Shown here: piece by piece, positions 26,676 through 34,931 of the stretch | Position numbering within the stretch: position 1 is the stretch's first letter | How the letters are laid out: the number at the start of each line of letters is the position of its first letter | Source of the DNA: Candidatus Didemnitutus sp. | GTDB taxonomy: Bacteria; Verrucomicrobiota; Verrucomicrobiia; Opitutales; Opitutaceae | Direction of reading: 5' to 3' | Assembly (NCBI GenBank): GCA_019634575.1 | Contig: JAHCAY010000001.1 | Coordinates: forward strand, 2,480,001-2,544,000 | Length of the DNA stretch: 64,000 nt | Program-made: the position numbers and the translations under genes | The notes under the pieces: model-generated | What the model saw: only the letters and a program-made list of their open reading frames with translations | What the model was told of the DNA's origin: nothing | The model's database searches: none

Positions 26676-29243
26676 ATGCTCTCCCGTCGCCTCCCGCTCG
26701 CCCTCCACACCCTCAACCGAATTCGTCCCGTTCTGCTGGTGGGAGCGAGCTTGCTCGCGACTCCCCTCGCCCTCGCCGATCCCGCTCCCGCGCCGCTCGC
26801 CCCCGCCGCGATCGCGCAGGAACTCCGCTCGCTGCGCACCGTCGGCACCGTGCTGCACATCGGCGCGCACCCCGACGACGAGAACACCGAGCTCATCACC
26901 TACCTCGCGCGCGGGCGCGGTTTCCGCACCGCGTATCTCTCCCTCACGCGCGGCGACGGCGGGCAAAACGAGCTCGGCCGCGACTTCGACGAGAAACTCG
27001 GCGTCCTTCGCACCCAGGAACTCCTCGCCGCCCGCCGCATCGACACCGGTCGGCAATTTTTCACCCGCGCCATCGACTTCGGCTTTTCCAAGACGCCCGA
27101 GGAAACCCTCGCCTTCTGGGACAAAAAAGAAGTCCTCGGCGATGTCGTCCGCATCATCCGGCAATTCCGCCCGGACGTGATCGTCACGCGCTTCCCCGTG
27201 CCGCCCGGCTCCGGCGGCCACGGCCACCACACCGCCTCGGCGATACTCGCCGTGGAAGCCTTCAAACTCGCCGGTGACCCGACCGCCTACCCCGAGCAAC
27301 TCGCCCAAGGCCTCACGCCCTGGCAACCGCGCCGCGTGCTCTGGAACGTCTTCCGCTTCGGCGGCCCCGCCAACGCCCCGCTCCCGCTCCCCGGCACGCC
27401 GTTCTCCGAAGACATCGCCGGCACCGACGCCGCCAGCGGCCAGGAATTCGGCCAGATCGCCGCGCTCTCCCGCTCGCAGCACAAGACGCAAGGCCTCGGC
27501 GGCTTCGCGCTCCGTCCGCGCACCGGCCCGAACGGCCAGACCTTTCTCCTCCTCGCCGGCGAACCCGCCACGAGCGACCTCATGGACGGCGTCGACACGA
27601 CCTGGAAACGCTACCCCGGCGGCGCAGCCATCGACGCCGCGCTCGAAAAGATCATCGCCGACTTCAAACCCGACGCACCCGCGGCCTCGCTGCCGGGCTT
27701 GCTCGCCGTGCGGAAACAGCTCGCTGTGCTCCCGTCGGACGCCGTCGTCGCAGACAAGCGCGCCCAACTCGACCGTGTGCTCCTGTCGGTCGTCAAACTC
27801 CAGGTGAACTCGACCGTTACGCAGCCCGAGTTCGTCGCCGGCGAGAAACTCACCATCGAAAGCAGTATTTCGTTTCAGTTATCCATTCTCACCCGGCCGG
27901 TGATGTTTTTTGAGGGCACCCACGTCCGAATCGGAGTCTCCGACACGTTCGTCCGGTCCCCAGCCGCCGTTAGCCACTCAACGATCACGCATGCGGACGC
28001 TACTGTGACGATCCCAACTGCGACATCTGTCTCTCAACCTTACTGGTTACGCGAACCCGGCGCGGCCGGCATCGCCCAAGTCTCCGACCCGTCTTTAATC
28101 AGTCTGCCTGACAACCCTCCCGTCGTGGAGCTCGTGCACGAATTTCGCATCGATGACCAAACGATTTCGGTCGCTGATGAACCTCAGTTCGTCACGCGCG
28201 ATGGCCAGGGCGAACATCGCCGCGGCGTCGAAATCATCCCGCCCGTCTCGCTCGCGTTCGCCTCGGAGATTTTCTTCGTCGCGCCCGGCGCGGCGAAGCC
28301 GGTCGCCGTCACTATCACCGCCGCGCGCGCCGGCCGCGGCACGCTGCGCCTCCGCGCGCCCGCAGGCTGGACCGTCGCGCCCGCCGAGCAGCCGTTCGCG
28401 TTCGACCAACCCGACGCGAAGGCGACGTTCACCTTCACCCTCACCGCGCCCGCCACCGGCGGCGCCGGGCGTCTCGCGGCCGAGGCCGAGATCGGCGGAC
28501 ATGTTTACTCGAACAAGCGCGTGGAGCTCCACTACGCGCACCTGCCGCTCATCCTCCTCCAGCCGCCTGCGAGCGTGCGCGTGGCGAGCTTCGACCTCGC
28601 GCTCCGTGGGAAAAACATCGGCTACCTGCCGGGCGCCGGCGATTACGTCGCCGAGTGCCTCGAACAGATGGGCTGCACCGTGCGCCGCCTCGCCGGCTCC
28701 GATCTCACGCCCGAAAAACTCGCCGGTCTCGACGCCGTCGTGATCGGCGTCCGCGCATTCAACGAGCGCGCCGACCTCAAGGACCACCTCGTCGGCCTCT
28801 TCGCGTGGGTCGAGCAAGGCGGCACCGTCATCGCGCAATACAACCGCCCCAACGGCCTCGCCGCACCGACGCTCGCGCCTTACGCGCTCTCCATCGAAGG
28901 CCCCGCACCGGCGCTCCGCGTCACCGACGAGCGCGCCCCCGTCACCGCGCTCGCGGAGCACCCGGCACTCACGCGCCCGAACCTGATCACCGCCGCCGAT
29001 TGGGACGGCTGGGTGCAGGAGCGCGGCGCGTATTTCCCCTCGAAGTGGGACGAGGCGCACTTCACGCCGCTGCTCGCGATGAGCGATCCGGGCGAAACGC
29101 CGTTGAAGAGCAGCCTGCTCGTCGCGCGCCACGGCAAGGGCTACTACGTCTACACCGGCCTCGCGTTCTTCCGCCAGCTCCCCGCGGGCGTCCCCGGCGC
29201 GTGGCGGCTCTTCGCCAACCTCGTTTCGTTGCACGATGAATAA
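26676..29243 (+). CDS. exported PIG-L family deacetylase with C-terminal glutamine-amidotransferase-like domain
   Basis: 855 aa from ATG 26676, with a signal peptide. Residues 60-260 are a PIG-L/LmbE zinc deacetylase: AHPDDE at 64-69 and HGHH at about 182. Around 380-600 lies a beta-rich region including a NEW3-like strand pattern (PAGWTVAPAEQPF). From about 620 the sequence HLPLILLQPPASVRVASFDL ... GDYVAECLEQMGCTVRRLAG looks like a ThuA/class-I-amidotransferase-like fold without an obvious catalytic Cys. Family members remove N-acetyl groups from sugar conjugates. The stretch 27840-28150 is visibly less GC-rich than its surroundings. It precedes the symporter and bacillithiol genes, but is distinct from BshB1 downstream. 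Confidence 0.85.
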   Translation: MLSRRLPLALHTLNRIRPVLLVGASLLATPLALADPAPAPLAPAAIAQELRSLRTVGTVLHIGAHPDDENTELITYLARGRGFRTAYLSLTRGDGGQNELGRDFDEKLGVLRTQELLAARRIDTGRQFFTRAIDFGFSKTPEETLAFWDKKEVLGDVVRIIRQFRPDVIVTRFPVPPGSGGHGHHTASAILAVEAFKLAGDPTAYPEQLAQGLTPWQPRRVLWNVFRFGGPANAPLPLPGTPFSEDIAGTDAASGQEFGQIAALSRSQHKTQGLGGFALRPRTGPNGQTFLLLAGEPATSDLMDGVDTTWKRYPGGAAIDAALEKIIADFKPDAPAASLPGLLAVRKQLAVLPSDAVVADKRAQLDRVLLSVVKLQVNSTVTQPEFVAGEKLTIESSISFQLSILTRPVMFFEGTHVRIGVSDTFVRSPAAVSHSTITHADATVTIPTATSVSQPYWLREPGAAGIAQVSDPSLISLPDNPPVVELVHEFRIDDQTISVADEPQFVTRDGQGEHRRGVEIIPPVSLAFASEIFFVAPGAAKPVAVTITAARAGRGTLRLRAPAGWTVAPAEQPFAFDQPDAKATFTFTLTAPATGGAGRLAAEAEIGGHVYSNKRVELHYAHLPLILLQPPASVRVASFDLALRGKNIGYLPGAGDYVAECLEQMGCTVRRLAGSDLTPEKLAGLDAVVIGVRAFNERADLKDHLVGLFAWVEQGGTVIAQYNRPNGLAAPTLAPYALSIEGPAPALRVTDERAPVTALAEHPALTRPNLITAADWDGWVQERGAYFPSKWDEAHFTPLLAMSDPGETPLKSSLLVARHGKGYYVYTGLAFFRQLPAGVPGAWRLFANLVSLHDE

Positions 29244-29260
29244 ACCGCGCCGCGCCTCAA

Positions 29261-29333
29261 GGTGGCCCGCGACCTCCGGGCGCGGGTTCAGGATCGTCGC
29301 TGCCTCACCCGCCCTCGGAGAGGTCGGGCTACC
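29261..29333. repeat. dispersed palindromic element, full copy
   Basis: Begins GGTGGCCCGCGACCTCCGGG and ends GGTCGGGCTACC. The first 26 bases differ by one base from 18652-18677, and the interior CCTCGGAGAGG is shared with the copy at 18652-18720. Confidence 0.65.
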
Positions 29334-29380
29334 TCGCACCGACACGCGGCGATTGAACGCCACCCCTCGCGCTCCGCTTC

Positions 29381-29473
29381 ATTTAACCACGGATTGCACG
29401 GATCACACTGATCACGCGTCGAGCATCCTTCCCCGTTTCCCATCCGTGTCATCCGTGCAATCCGTGGTTAAAT
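29381..29473. repeat. long inverted repeat, family with GGAT-type periodic arms
   Basis: Left arm 29381-29412 and right arm 29441-29473: the first 23 bases of the left arm (ATTTAACCACGGATTG and onward) are exactly complementary to the last 23 of the right arm, and the pairing continues with few mismatches. The arms have internal periodicity (CACGGAT repeated). Confidence 0.75.
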
Positions 29474-29491
29474 CTCCTCTCCGGATCACCC

Positions 29492-29653
29492 GTGCCGCCC
29501 GCTCCTGAAGAAACTCCCACTCCGCCACGCGACGACGATCGCCGCACCGGCCTGCCCGCGCTGCGCACGTGGCGCGCGATGTATTGGTTCGTGCTCGGCG
29601 TGTTCGCGCTCTGGGTTGCGCTGCTCACGTGGCTGACGCGCCACTTCGCATGA
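29492..29653 (+). CDS. 53-aa membrane protein next to the sodium:solute symporter
   Basis: 54 codons from GTG 29492 to TGA 29651-29653. The N-terminus is Pro/Glu/Asp-rich and hydrophilic; residues about 28-48 (MYWFVLGVFALWVALLTWL) form one transmembrane helix, followed by the short basic end TRHFA. Small single-helix proteins preceding a symporter gene are seen with several SSS transporters, so a partner or assembly subunit role is plausible but unproven. The symporter starts 104 bp downstream. Confidence 0.65.
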   Translation: MPPAPEETPTPPRDDDRRTGLPALRTWRAMYWFVLGVFALWVALLTWLTRHFA

Positions 29654-29671
29654 AGCACCGCACCTGCCGCC

Positions 29672-29745
29672 TCTCCATGTCTCCGCGCGGTCGCATTTCG
29701 ATCCCTGCCTCCTCTGTGAGCTCTGCGTCCTCTGTGTTCAATTTC
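29672..29745. repeat. single-armed relative of the intergenic periodic repeats
   Basis: Contains CTCCTCTGTGAGCTCTGCGT followed by CCTCTGTGTTCAATT, i.e. repeated CTCTGTG/CTCTGCG units like the arms at 29381, 31456 and 33251, but no clear complementary partner. Confidence 0.45.
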
Positions 29746-29756
29746 TCCCCGCGCGC

Positions 29757-31457
29757 ATGAACGCCGCCGACTACCTCGTCATGTTCGGCGTGCTCGTCGC
29801 CATCGCGGCCTACGGCATGTGGCGCACGCGCGGACAACACGACCTCAAGACCTACGTCAAAGGCGGCGAAACCCACTGGCTCACCATCGGCCTGTCCGTG
29901 ATGGCGACGCAGGCGAGCGCGGTGACGTTCCTCTCCACGCCGGGCCAAGGCTACGAAAGCGGCCTCGGCTTCGTGCAAAACTACTTCGGCGCACCGCTCG
30001 CGTTGATCGTCATCTCGATCGTCTTCCTGCCGATTTTCCGCCGGCTGAACGTCTACACCGCCTACGAATACCTCGGGCAGCGCTTCGACGCGAAGACGCG
30101 CCTGCTCGGCGCCGCTCTCTTCCTCGTCCAGCGGGGCATCGGCGCCGGCATCACCATCTACGCGCCCGCCATCGTGCTCTCGACCGTGATGGGCTGGCGG
30201 CTCGATCTCACGATCCTCTGCAGCGGCATCCTCGTTGTCGCCTACACCGTGACCGGCGGCACGCCCGCCGTGAACCTCACCCAAAAATACCAGATCGGCG
30301 TCATCTTCGCGGGCATGGCCGCGGCGTTCTTCATCCTGCTCTCGAAGCTTCCCGCCGGCCTCACGCTGCACGAGGCGCTGACCGTCGCCGGCGGCTTCCA
30401 CAAACTCGACGCGGTCGACTACTCGCTCGATCTCGATAAGCGCTACACCATCTGGACGGGCGTCTTCGGCGGCATGTTTCTCGCGCTGTCGTATTTCGGC
30501 ACCGACCAGTCGCAGGTGCAGCGCTACCTCGCCGGCAGCTCGCTGCGCGAGAGCCGGCTCGGCCTGATGTTCAACGCGCTCTTCAAGATCCCGATGCAGT
30601 TCTGCATCCTGCTCCTCGGCGCGCTGGTGTTCGTGTTCTACCAGTTCGAACAGCCACCCGTTTTCTTCAACCAGACCGCGTGGCACCAGCAGATCGCCGG
30701 CGCACAGGGCGAAAAACTCCGCGCCCTCGAAGCCGACTTCAACTCCGCCCACGCCGAGAAGCAGCAGCATCTCCGTGAGTGGGTCGCGGCCGAACGCGCC
30801 GGCGACAGTCTCGCCGCCCATGCCGCCCAAACCGCCGCGCTCACCGCGCACGAGCGCACCGAGGCCGCCCGCACCGCCACGAAGGCCGCGCTGCGCGAAG
30901 CCGACCCGAAGACGCCGACCACCGACGCCGACTACGTCTTCATCACCTTCATCGTCGATCATCTGCCACACGGCCTCATCGGCCTGCTCGTCGCCGTGTT
31001 TTTCGCCGCGACCTTCTCCTCGAAATCCGGCGAACTCAACGCCCTCGGCTCGACCACCGTCGTCGATTTCTACCGCCACGTGCACCAGCTGCGCGGCACG
31101 AGCCGGCCCGACGCGCACTACGTCGCCGCCGGCAAATGGGCCACCGCGTTCTGGGGCGTAGCGGCGATCATCTTCGCGATGAGCATCACGCTCGCGGAGA
31201 ACCTGATCCAGTTCGCCAACATCGTCGCGTCGATCTTCTACGGCGTCGTGCTCGGGCTGTTCCTCGTCGCGTTCTTCGTCAAATGGGTGCGCGGCACCGC
31301 CGTGTTCTGGGGCGCGCTCGCCGCGCAGGTCCTCGTCTTCGTGCTCTACGCCACGCTCAGCATCTCCTATCTCTGGTATAACGTCATCGGCTGCGTCGCC
31401 TGTATGACCTTCGCCGTGATCCTCCAGCTCGTCCTGCCCAAGCCCCAGACGACTTGA
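29757..31457 (+). CDS. sodium:solute symporter (SSS family)
   Basis: 566 aa with about 13 transmembrane segments. SSS hallmarks include GLSVMATQASAVTFLSTPGQ near residue 45, the YGMWRTRGQHDLKTYVKGG opening, and the Na+-site region FGGMFLALSYFGTDQSQVQR with YLAGSSLRESRLGLMFNALF after it. An unusual charged, Ala-rich helical insertion of roughly 90 residues (about 300-390, including EKLRALEADFNSAHAEKQQH) splits the transmembrane region. Substrate is not evident; the family carries sugars, amino acids, sialic acid and others. It overlaps the first bases of the long inverted repeat downstream. Confidence 0.92.
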   Translation: MNAADYLVMFGVLVAIAAYGMWRTRGQHDLKTYVKGGETHWLTIGLSVMATQASAVTFLSTPGQGYESGLGFVQNYFGAPLALIVISIVFLPIFRRLNVYTAYEYLGQRFDAKTRLLGAALFLVQRGIGAGITIYAPAIVLSTVMGWRLDLTILCSGILVVAYTVTGGTPAVNLTQKYQIGVIFAGMAAAFFILLSKLPAGLTLHEALTVAGGFHKLDAVDYSLDLDKRYTIWTGVFGGMFLALSYFGTDQSQVQRYLAGSSLRESRLGLMFNALFKIPMQFCILLLGALVFVFYQFEQPPVFFNQTAWHQQIAGAQGEKLRALEADFNSAHAEKQQHLREWVAAERAGDSLAAHAAQTAALTAHERTEAARTATKAALREADPKTPTTDADYVFITFIVDHLPHGLIGLLVAVFFAATFSSKSGELNALGSTTVVDFYRHVHQLRGTSRPDAHYVAAGKWATAFWGVAAIIFAMSITLAENLIQFANIVASIFYGVVLGLFLVAFFVKWVRGTAVFWGALAAQVLVFVLYATLSISYLWYNVIGCVACMTFAVILQLVLPKPQTT

Positions 31458-31675
31458 ACCACGAATGGACACGAATTCACACGAATAGAAAACCTGCCCA
31501 ACCACAGATGGACACAGATTCACACAGATACCGAATCGCCGCCTCGCCGCGTCTCCTCCTCATCTGTGCCCATCTGTGTCCATCTGTGGTTTCCCTCCGC
31601 CTGCTTGGGTTTGGTTTCATTCGTGTCCATTCGTGTCCATTGCTTCGCCATCTCCGCCAAGCCTCCGTCGTGGTT
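31456..31675. repeat. nested pair of long inverted repeats between symporter and bshC-like gene
   Basis: Outer arms: GAACCACGAATGGACACG and onward (31456-31486) against ATTCGTGTCCATTCGTGTCC (31619-31641), closing with GTGGTT near 31670. Inner arms: 31500-31529 (AACCACAGATGGACACAGAT start) against 31562-31592. Inner arms pair over 20 consecutive bases, then with two or three mismatches. Arms consist of repeats of about 10-11 bases. Confidence 0.8.
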
Positions 31676-31695
31676 AAACCTTCCGAGGCTTCCGC

Positions 31696-32469
31696 ATGAG
31701 CGCTCCGATCATCTGCTTCGGCCAGCAACCCTGCGGCATTTTCCCGCGCCGCTTCCTCCACGCAAAGTTCGTCACCGCGCGCCGCCTCCAGCAGGAGATC
31801 GGCGGCGAGATCGTGTTTTTCTACCACGACAGCGACCACGACCCGCGCGAGACTCAGACCACCCTGCGCCACCTCAAGACCGACGCGCCGCACACGGTGA
31901 ACTTCGCCTTCGCGAACAAACTCCAGCGCAAGTTTTCCCCGCTCTTCCTCAAGCGCATCCCCGAAAACTGGCAGGCCAACACCGCGCGCGAACTCGGCGC
32001 CTACGTCTCGCCGCGCGCGCTCGAGGCGTTCCGCGCCGTGCGCGCCGACAACGTCGCCGATTTCTGCCTCGAGATGTATCGCGCCATGGGCCTGCTCGAC
32101 GGCGTGCGCGTCGTCCGCTCCGGCGACCGCGCCGTGCGCGAAGCCGGTTGCGACATCACGGAATGCTTTGTCGACGTGCCCCATCAGGGCGAAACCGTCC
32201 GCGCCCGCCTGCTCGACGGCGCGCTGAAACTCCACGAAGGCGGCAACAGCTACGTCACGCTCCCCGCTCAGTCCTTCGCGAAGGCCCAAATCAGCCCGAC
32301 CCGCGACTCGCGCCTCCGCTGGATGCAAAGCATCATTCACTGCACGCACTACGTCTGCGGCGCCGGCGAACAGGCCTACCTCAACGTCGCCGACGCCCCA
32401 GACATCACCTTCGTCCCCCGCGACTCCATCGAACGCTCCGACGAAGCCTGGCCCGATTTTCCCTCCTGA
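31696..32469 (+). CDS. short BshC-like protein, candidate last enzyme of bacillithiol synthesis
   Basis: 257 aa, with GAGG 7 bases before ATG 31696. Motifs recall BshC: GQQPCGIF at 9-16 (BshC has GQQ-GLFGG near its start), YHDSDHDPRETQ at 43-54 (BshC has a conserved EDHD), and CGAGEQAYL ... FVPRDSI near the C-terminus (BshC: GPGE-AY and PR-S). BshC joins cysteine to GlcN-malate. Known BshC proteins are about 540 aa, so this one would lack the coiled coil and much of the middle. The two genes directly downstream are BshB1 and BshA, which strongly supports the link. Alternative: an uncharacterised protein sharing only the nucleotide-binding core. Confidence 0.6.
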   Translation: MSAPIICFGQQPCGIFPRRFLHAKFVTARRLQQEIGGEIVFFYHDSDHDPRETQTTLRHLKTDAPHTVNFAFANKLQRKFSPLFLKRIPENWQANTARELGAYVSPRALEAFRAVRADNVADFCLEMYRAMGLLDGVRVVRSGDRAVREAGCDITECFVDVPHQGETVRARLLDGALKLHEGGNSYVTLPAQSFAKAQISPTRDSRLRWMQSIIHCTHYVCGAGEQAYLNVADAPDITFVPRDSIERSDEAWPDFPS

Positions 32470-32514
32470 ACCGGCTCGAACTTGTCACCTATTAAGTGAC
32501 AAACTCCGCAACGC

Positions 32515-33234
32515 ATGAACCTCACCACCGCTCCTCTCCTCGCCTTCGGCGCGCACCCGGACGACATCGAGTTCGGCGCCGGCGGCATCGTCGCGCGTGA
32601 GACGCAAGCCGGGCGGCCGGCGCACTTCGTCGTCTGCTCGCGCGGCGAGGCGGGCACGAACGGCACGCCCGCCGAGCGCACGAAAGAAGCGGAAAAAGCC
32701 GCGAAGCTCCTCGGCGCGAAGGTTGAATTCATCGATCTCGACGGCGACTCGCACCTCGACGTGCGCAACGCCCATGCGCTGAAACTCGCCGCGACCATCC
32801 GAGCGGTCCGTCCCGCCATTGTGCTCGCGCCCACGCCCGAGCCGAACCAGCACCCGGACCACTGGCGTCTCGGCCAGCTCGTGCGCGACGCCACGCGCAT
32901 CGCCCGCTATGGCGGCGTCACCGAGTTGAAGAGCCAGACGCCGCACGCCGTCGGCCAGCTGTTTTTCTACGCCCTCGGCCCCAGCGCTGAACCGCGCGAC
33001 ATTTCACCGGTCGTGATCGATATCTCCGATAAACCGATCATGACCGCCTGGACCAAAGCCATGGAAGCGCACGCCTCGCAGATGAAGACGCGCAACTACG
33101 TCGAACTGCAGCTCGCCCGCGCCCGCGTCCACGGCCTCAATGCCGGCGTCGCCCACGCCCAGCTCCTCTGGCCGAACGATCCGCTCGTCTTCCACTCGCT
33201 CACCGACATCTCGCGCGGCGCGCGGCGTTTTTGA
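32515..33234 (+). CDS. bshB1: bacillithiol deacetylase BshB1
   Basis: 239 aa LmbE/PIG-L deacetylase. LAFGAHPDDIEFGAGG at 9-24 carries the zinc-binding AHPDD, followed by CSRGEAGTNGTPAERTKEAE, LDGDSHLDV and NQHPDHWRLG, the set typical of BshB1 rather than mycothiol MshB. It removes the acetyl group from GlcNAc-malate. It lies between the BshC-like gene (45 bp upstream) and bshA (100 bp downstream, with an inverted repeat between). Confidence 0.88.
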   Translation: MNLTTAPLLAFGAHPDDIEFGAGGIVARETQAGRPAHFVVCSRGEAGTNGTPAERTKEAEKAAKLLGAKVEFIDLDGDSHLDVRNAHALKLAATIRAVRPAIVLAPTPEPNQHPDHWRLGQLVRDATRIARYGGVTELKSQTPHAVGQLFFYALGPSAEPRDISPVVIDISDKPIMTAWTKAMEAHASQMKTRNYVELQLARARVHGLNAGVAHAQLLWPNDPLVFHSLTDISRGARRF

Positions 33235-33250
33235 ATCGAGCCTTTTCATG

Positions 33251-33317
33251 AAACGCAAAGCGGCGAAGACGCAAAGCACGGTGAATCGCTTCTTTGCGCC
33301 TTTGCGTCTTTGCGTTT
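33251..33317. repeat. inverted repeat between bshB1 and bshA
   Basis: Left arm 33251-33276 (AAACGCAAAG ... ACGCAAAG) and right arm 33292-33317 (CTTTGCGCCTTTGCGTCTTT start) are complementary with three or four mismatches around a 15-base loop; arms are built of CGCAAAG/CTTTGCG units. Confidence 0.75.
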
Positions 33318-33334
33318 AGCCGAAACTTGCTCGC

Positions 33335-34474
33335 ATGTCCCATCGCCCCCTGAAACTCGCGATCACCTGCTACCCGTCCGTCGGGGGCAGCGGTATCCTC
33401 GCCTCCGAACTCGGCGAGGAACTCGCGGCACGCGGTCACGAAGTCCATTTCATCAGCTACGAGCAGCCGTTCCGCCTGCCGACGGGCCCGCGGGTGTTTT
33501 TTCACCCGGTCGTCGTCAACAGCTACGACCTCTTCAAATATCCGGACTACACGCTCCCGCTGTCGGTGAAGATGGCCGAGGTCGCCCGCGCCCACGCCCT
33601 CGACGTCCTGCATGTGCACTACGCGGTGCCGCACGCGACCGCCGCCTTCCTCGCGCGCGCCATGCTGCACGAGGAGCACCGCCTGCGCATCATCACCACG
33701 CTCCACGGCACCGACACGACGCTGCTCGGGCGCGACCCCGGCTACGGCCCCGCGATCAAGCACGCCCTCGAAAACTCGGACGCGATCACCACCGTCTCCG
33801 AGTTCATGCGCACCGAGACCGTGCGCCTCCTCGGCGTGCAGCGCCCGATCGAGGTCATCCACAATTTCTTCGAGCCGCACGCCTGCTCGCACCGCCGCGA
33901 CGAAGTCCGCCGCGAACTCGGCCTCGCGCCCGACGAGGCGATGCTCCTGCACCTCTCGAATCTCCGCCCGCTCAAGCGCATCGACCTGCTGCTCGATACC
34001 CTCGCGCGACTCGCCCCGCTCCTGCCCTGCAAGCTCGTGATCCTCGCCGGCGCCGACAGCTCGCGCCTCGCCGAAGAAGTGCGCCGCCGCGGCCTGCGCG
34101 ACCGCGTCGTGATCCGCGAACGCGTCAACGCCATCGAGGATTATCTGCAAGCCGCCGACCTCGGCCTGTTCACCTCCGAGGTGGAAAGCTTCTGCCTGAG
34201 CATCCTCGAACTCATGACCGTCGGCGTGCCCAGCGCCGCGTTCGCCGTCGGCGGCATCCCGGAGGTGACACGCGACGGCGAGACCGGCGTGCTCGCGCCG
34301 TTCGGCGACACGGCCGCCCTCGCCGCCGGCATCGCGACGCTGCTGCGCGACTCCGCGCGCCGCGCCGCGCTCGGCGCCGCCGGCCGCATTCGCGCGCGGG
34401 AGAAGTTCTCCGCCGCCGCCATCGTGCCGCGCTACGAAGAGCTTTACCGCCGCGTGGCGGCCCGGACCGACTGA
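33335..34474 (+). CDS. bshA: N-acetyl-alpha-D-glucosaminyl L-malate synthase BshA
   Basis: 379 aa GT4 glycosyltransferase, normal length for BshA. ITCYPSVGGSGILASELGEE at 11-30 is the BshA-specific N-terminus; HVHYAVPHATAA, TTLHGTDTTLLGRDPGY and SNLRPLKRIDLLLD follow. The C-terminal nucleotide-sugar motif is EVESFCLSILELMTVGVPSA (E-x7-E). It couples UDP-GlcNAc to L-malate, the first step of bacillithiol synthesis. Confidence 0.93.
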   Translation: MSHRPLKLAITCYPSVGGSGILASELGEELAARGHEVHFISYEQPFRLPTGPRVFFHPVVVNSYDLFKYPDYTLPLSVKMAEVARAHALDVLHVHYAVPHATAAFLARAMLHEEHRLRIITTLHGTDTTLLGRDPGYGPAIKHALENSDAITTVSEFMRTETVRLLGVQRPIEVIHNFFEPHACSHRRDEVRRELGLAPDEAMLLHLSNLRPLKRIDLLLDTLARLAPLLPCKLVILAGADSSRLAEEVRRRGLRDRVVIRERVNAIEDYLQAADLGLFTSEVESFCLSILELMTVGVPSAAFAVGGIPEVTRDGETGVLAPFGDTAALAAGIATLLRDSARRAALGAAGRIRAREKFSAAAIVPRYEELYRRVAARTD

Positions 34475-34559
34475 CGCGTCCCGCGCGCCCGCAGATGTAA
34501 CATTGGCGCCGTTGCAGCCCGCCCGTCGCCGGCTACTTTCCGTGGCGTCCTCCGTCACC

Positions 34560-34925
34560 ATGCGCGCCCCATCTCCCCGACCCGCCGACGCCAAACTCGC
34601 GGCCAAAATCGCCGCGGCCGAGAAACAAGCCGCGGCCGCCAAGCAAGCCGCCGCCAAGGCGAAGGCCGCCGCCAAGGCCGCCCGCAAGCAATACAAGCAG
34701 GCCAAGAAAATCGCCAAGGGCGCGAAGAAATCGCTCAAGAGCCTCCGTCTCGAATTGCAGGCGCTGCGCACCCGCCGCCCCGCCAAGCGCAAACCCGCCA
34801 AAGCCGCCGCCCCGAAACCCGCGGCTCCGCCCGCAATCCCGCCCACCGTGCCGCCGCCTCCGACGGGTGAGCCGCCGGCGAATCCCGACTCCGGCATTGC
34901 CCCCTCCGTCCCCCCGGCCAATTAA
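34560..34925 (+). CDS. Lys/Ala-rich coiled-coil protein, histone-H1-like composition
   Basis: 121 aa from ATG 34560. Residues about 10-65 are almost only Ala, Lys and Gln (AAKIAAAEKQAAAAKQAAAK), predicted helical; then a basic stretch RTRRPAKRKPAKAAAPKPA and a Pro-rich tail. Composition resembles bacterial H1-like DNA-binding proteins, or a linker/coiled-coil protein. It ends 6 bp before the PPK2 gene and is likely co-transcribed with it. An earlier TTG at 34503 would add 19 residues. Confidence 0.6.
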   Translation: MRAPSPRPADAKLAAKIAAAEKQAAAAKQAAAKAKAAAKAARKQYKQAKKIAKGAKKSLKSLRLELQALRTRRPAKRKPAKAAAPKPAAPPAIPPTVPPPPTGEPPANPDSGIAPSVPPAN

Positions 34926-34931
34926 GGACGC

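Noticed and set aside
31456..31675. CRISPR array
   Set aside because: The repeated units are inverted and nested, not direct repeats with uniform unique spacers, and no cas genes are present.
29236..31699. Short open frames through 29236-29508 and 31454-31699
   Set aside because: They consist of translated inverted repeats and have no protein-like features; the real small gene there is 29492-29653.
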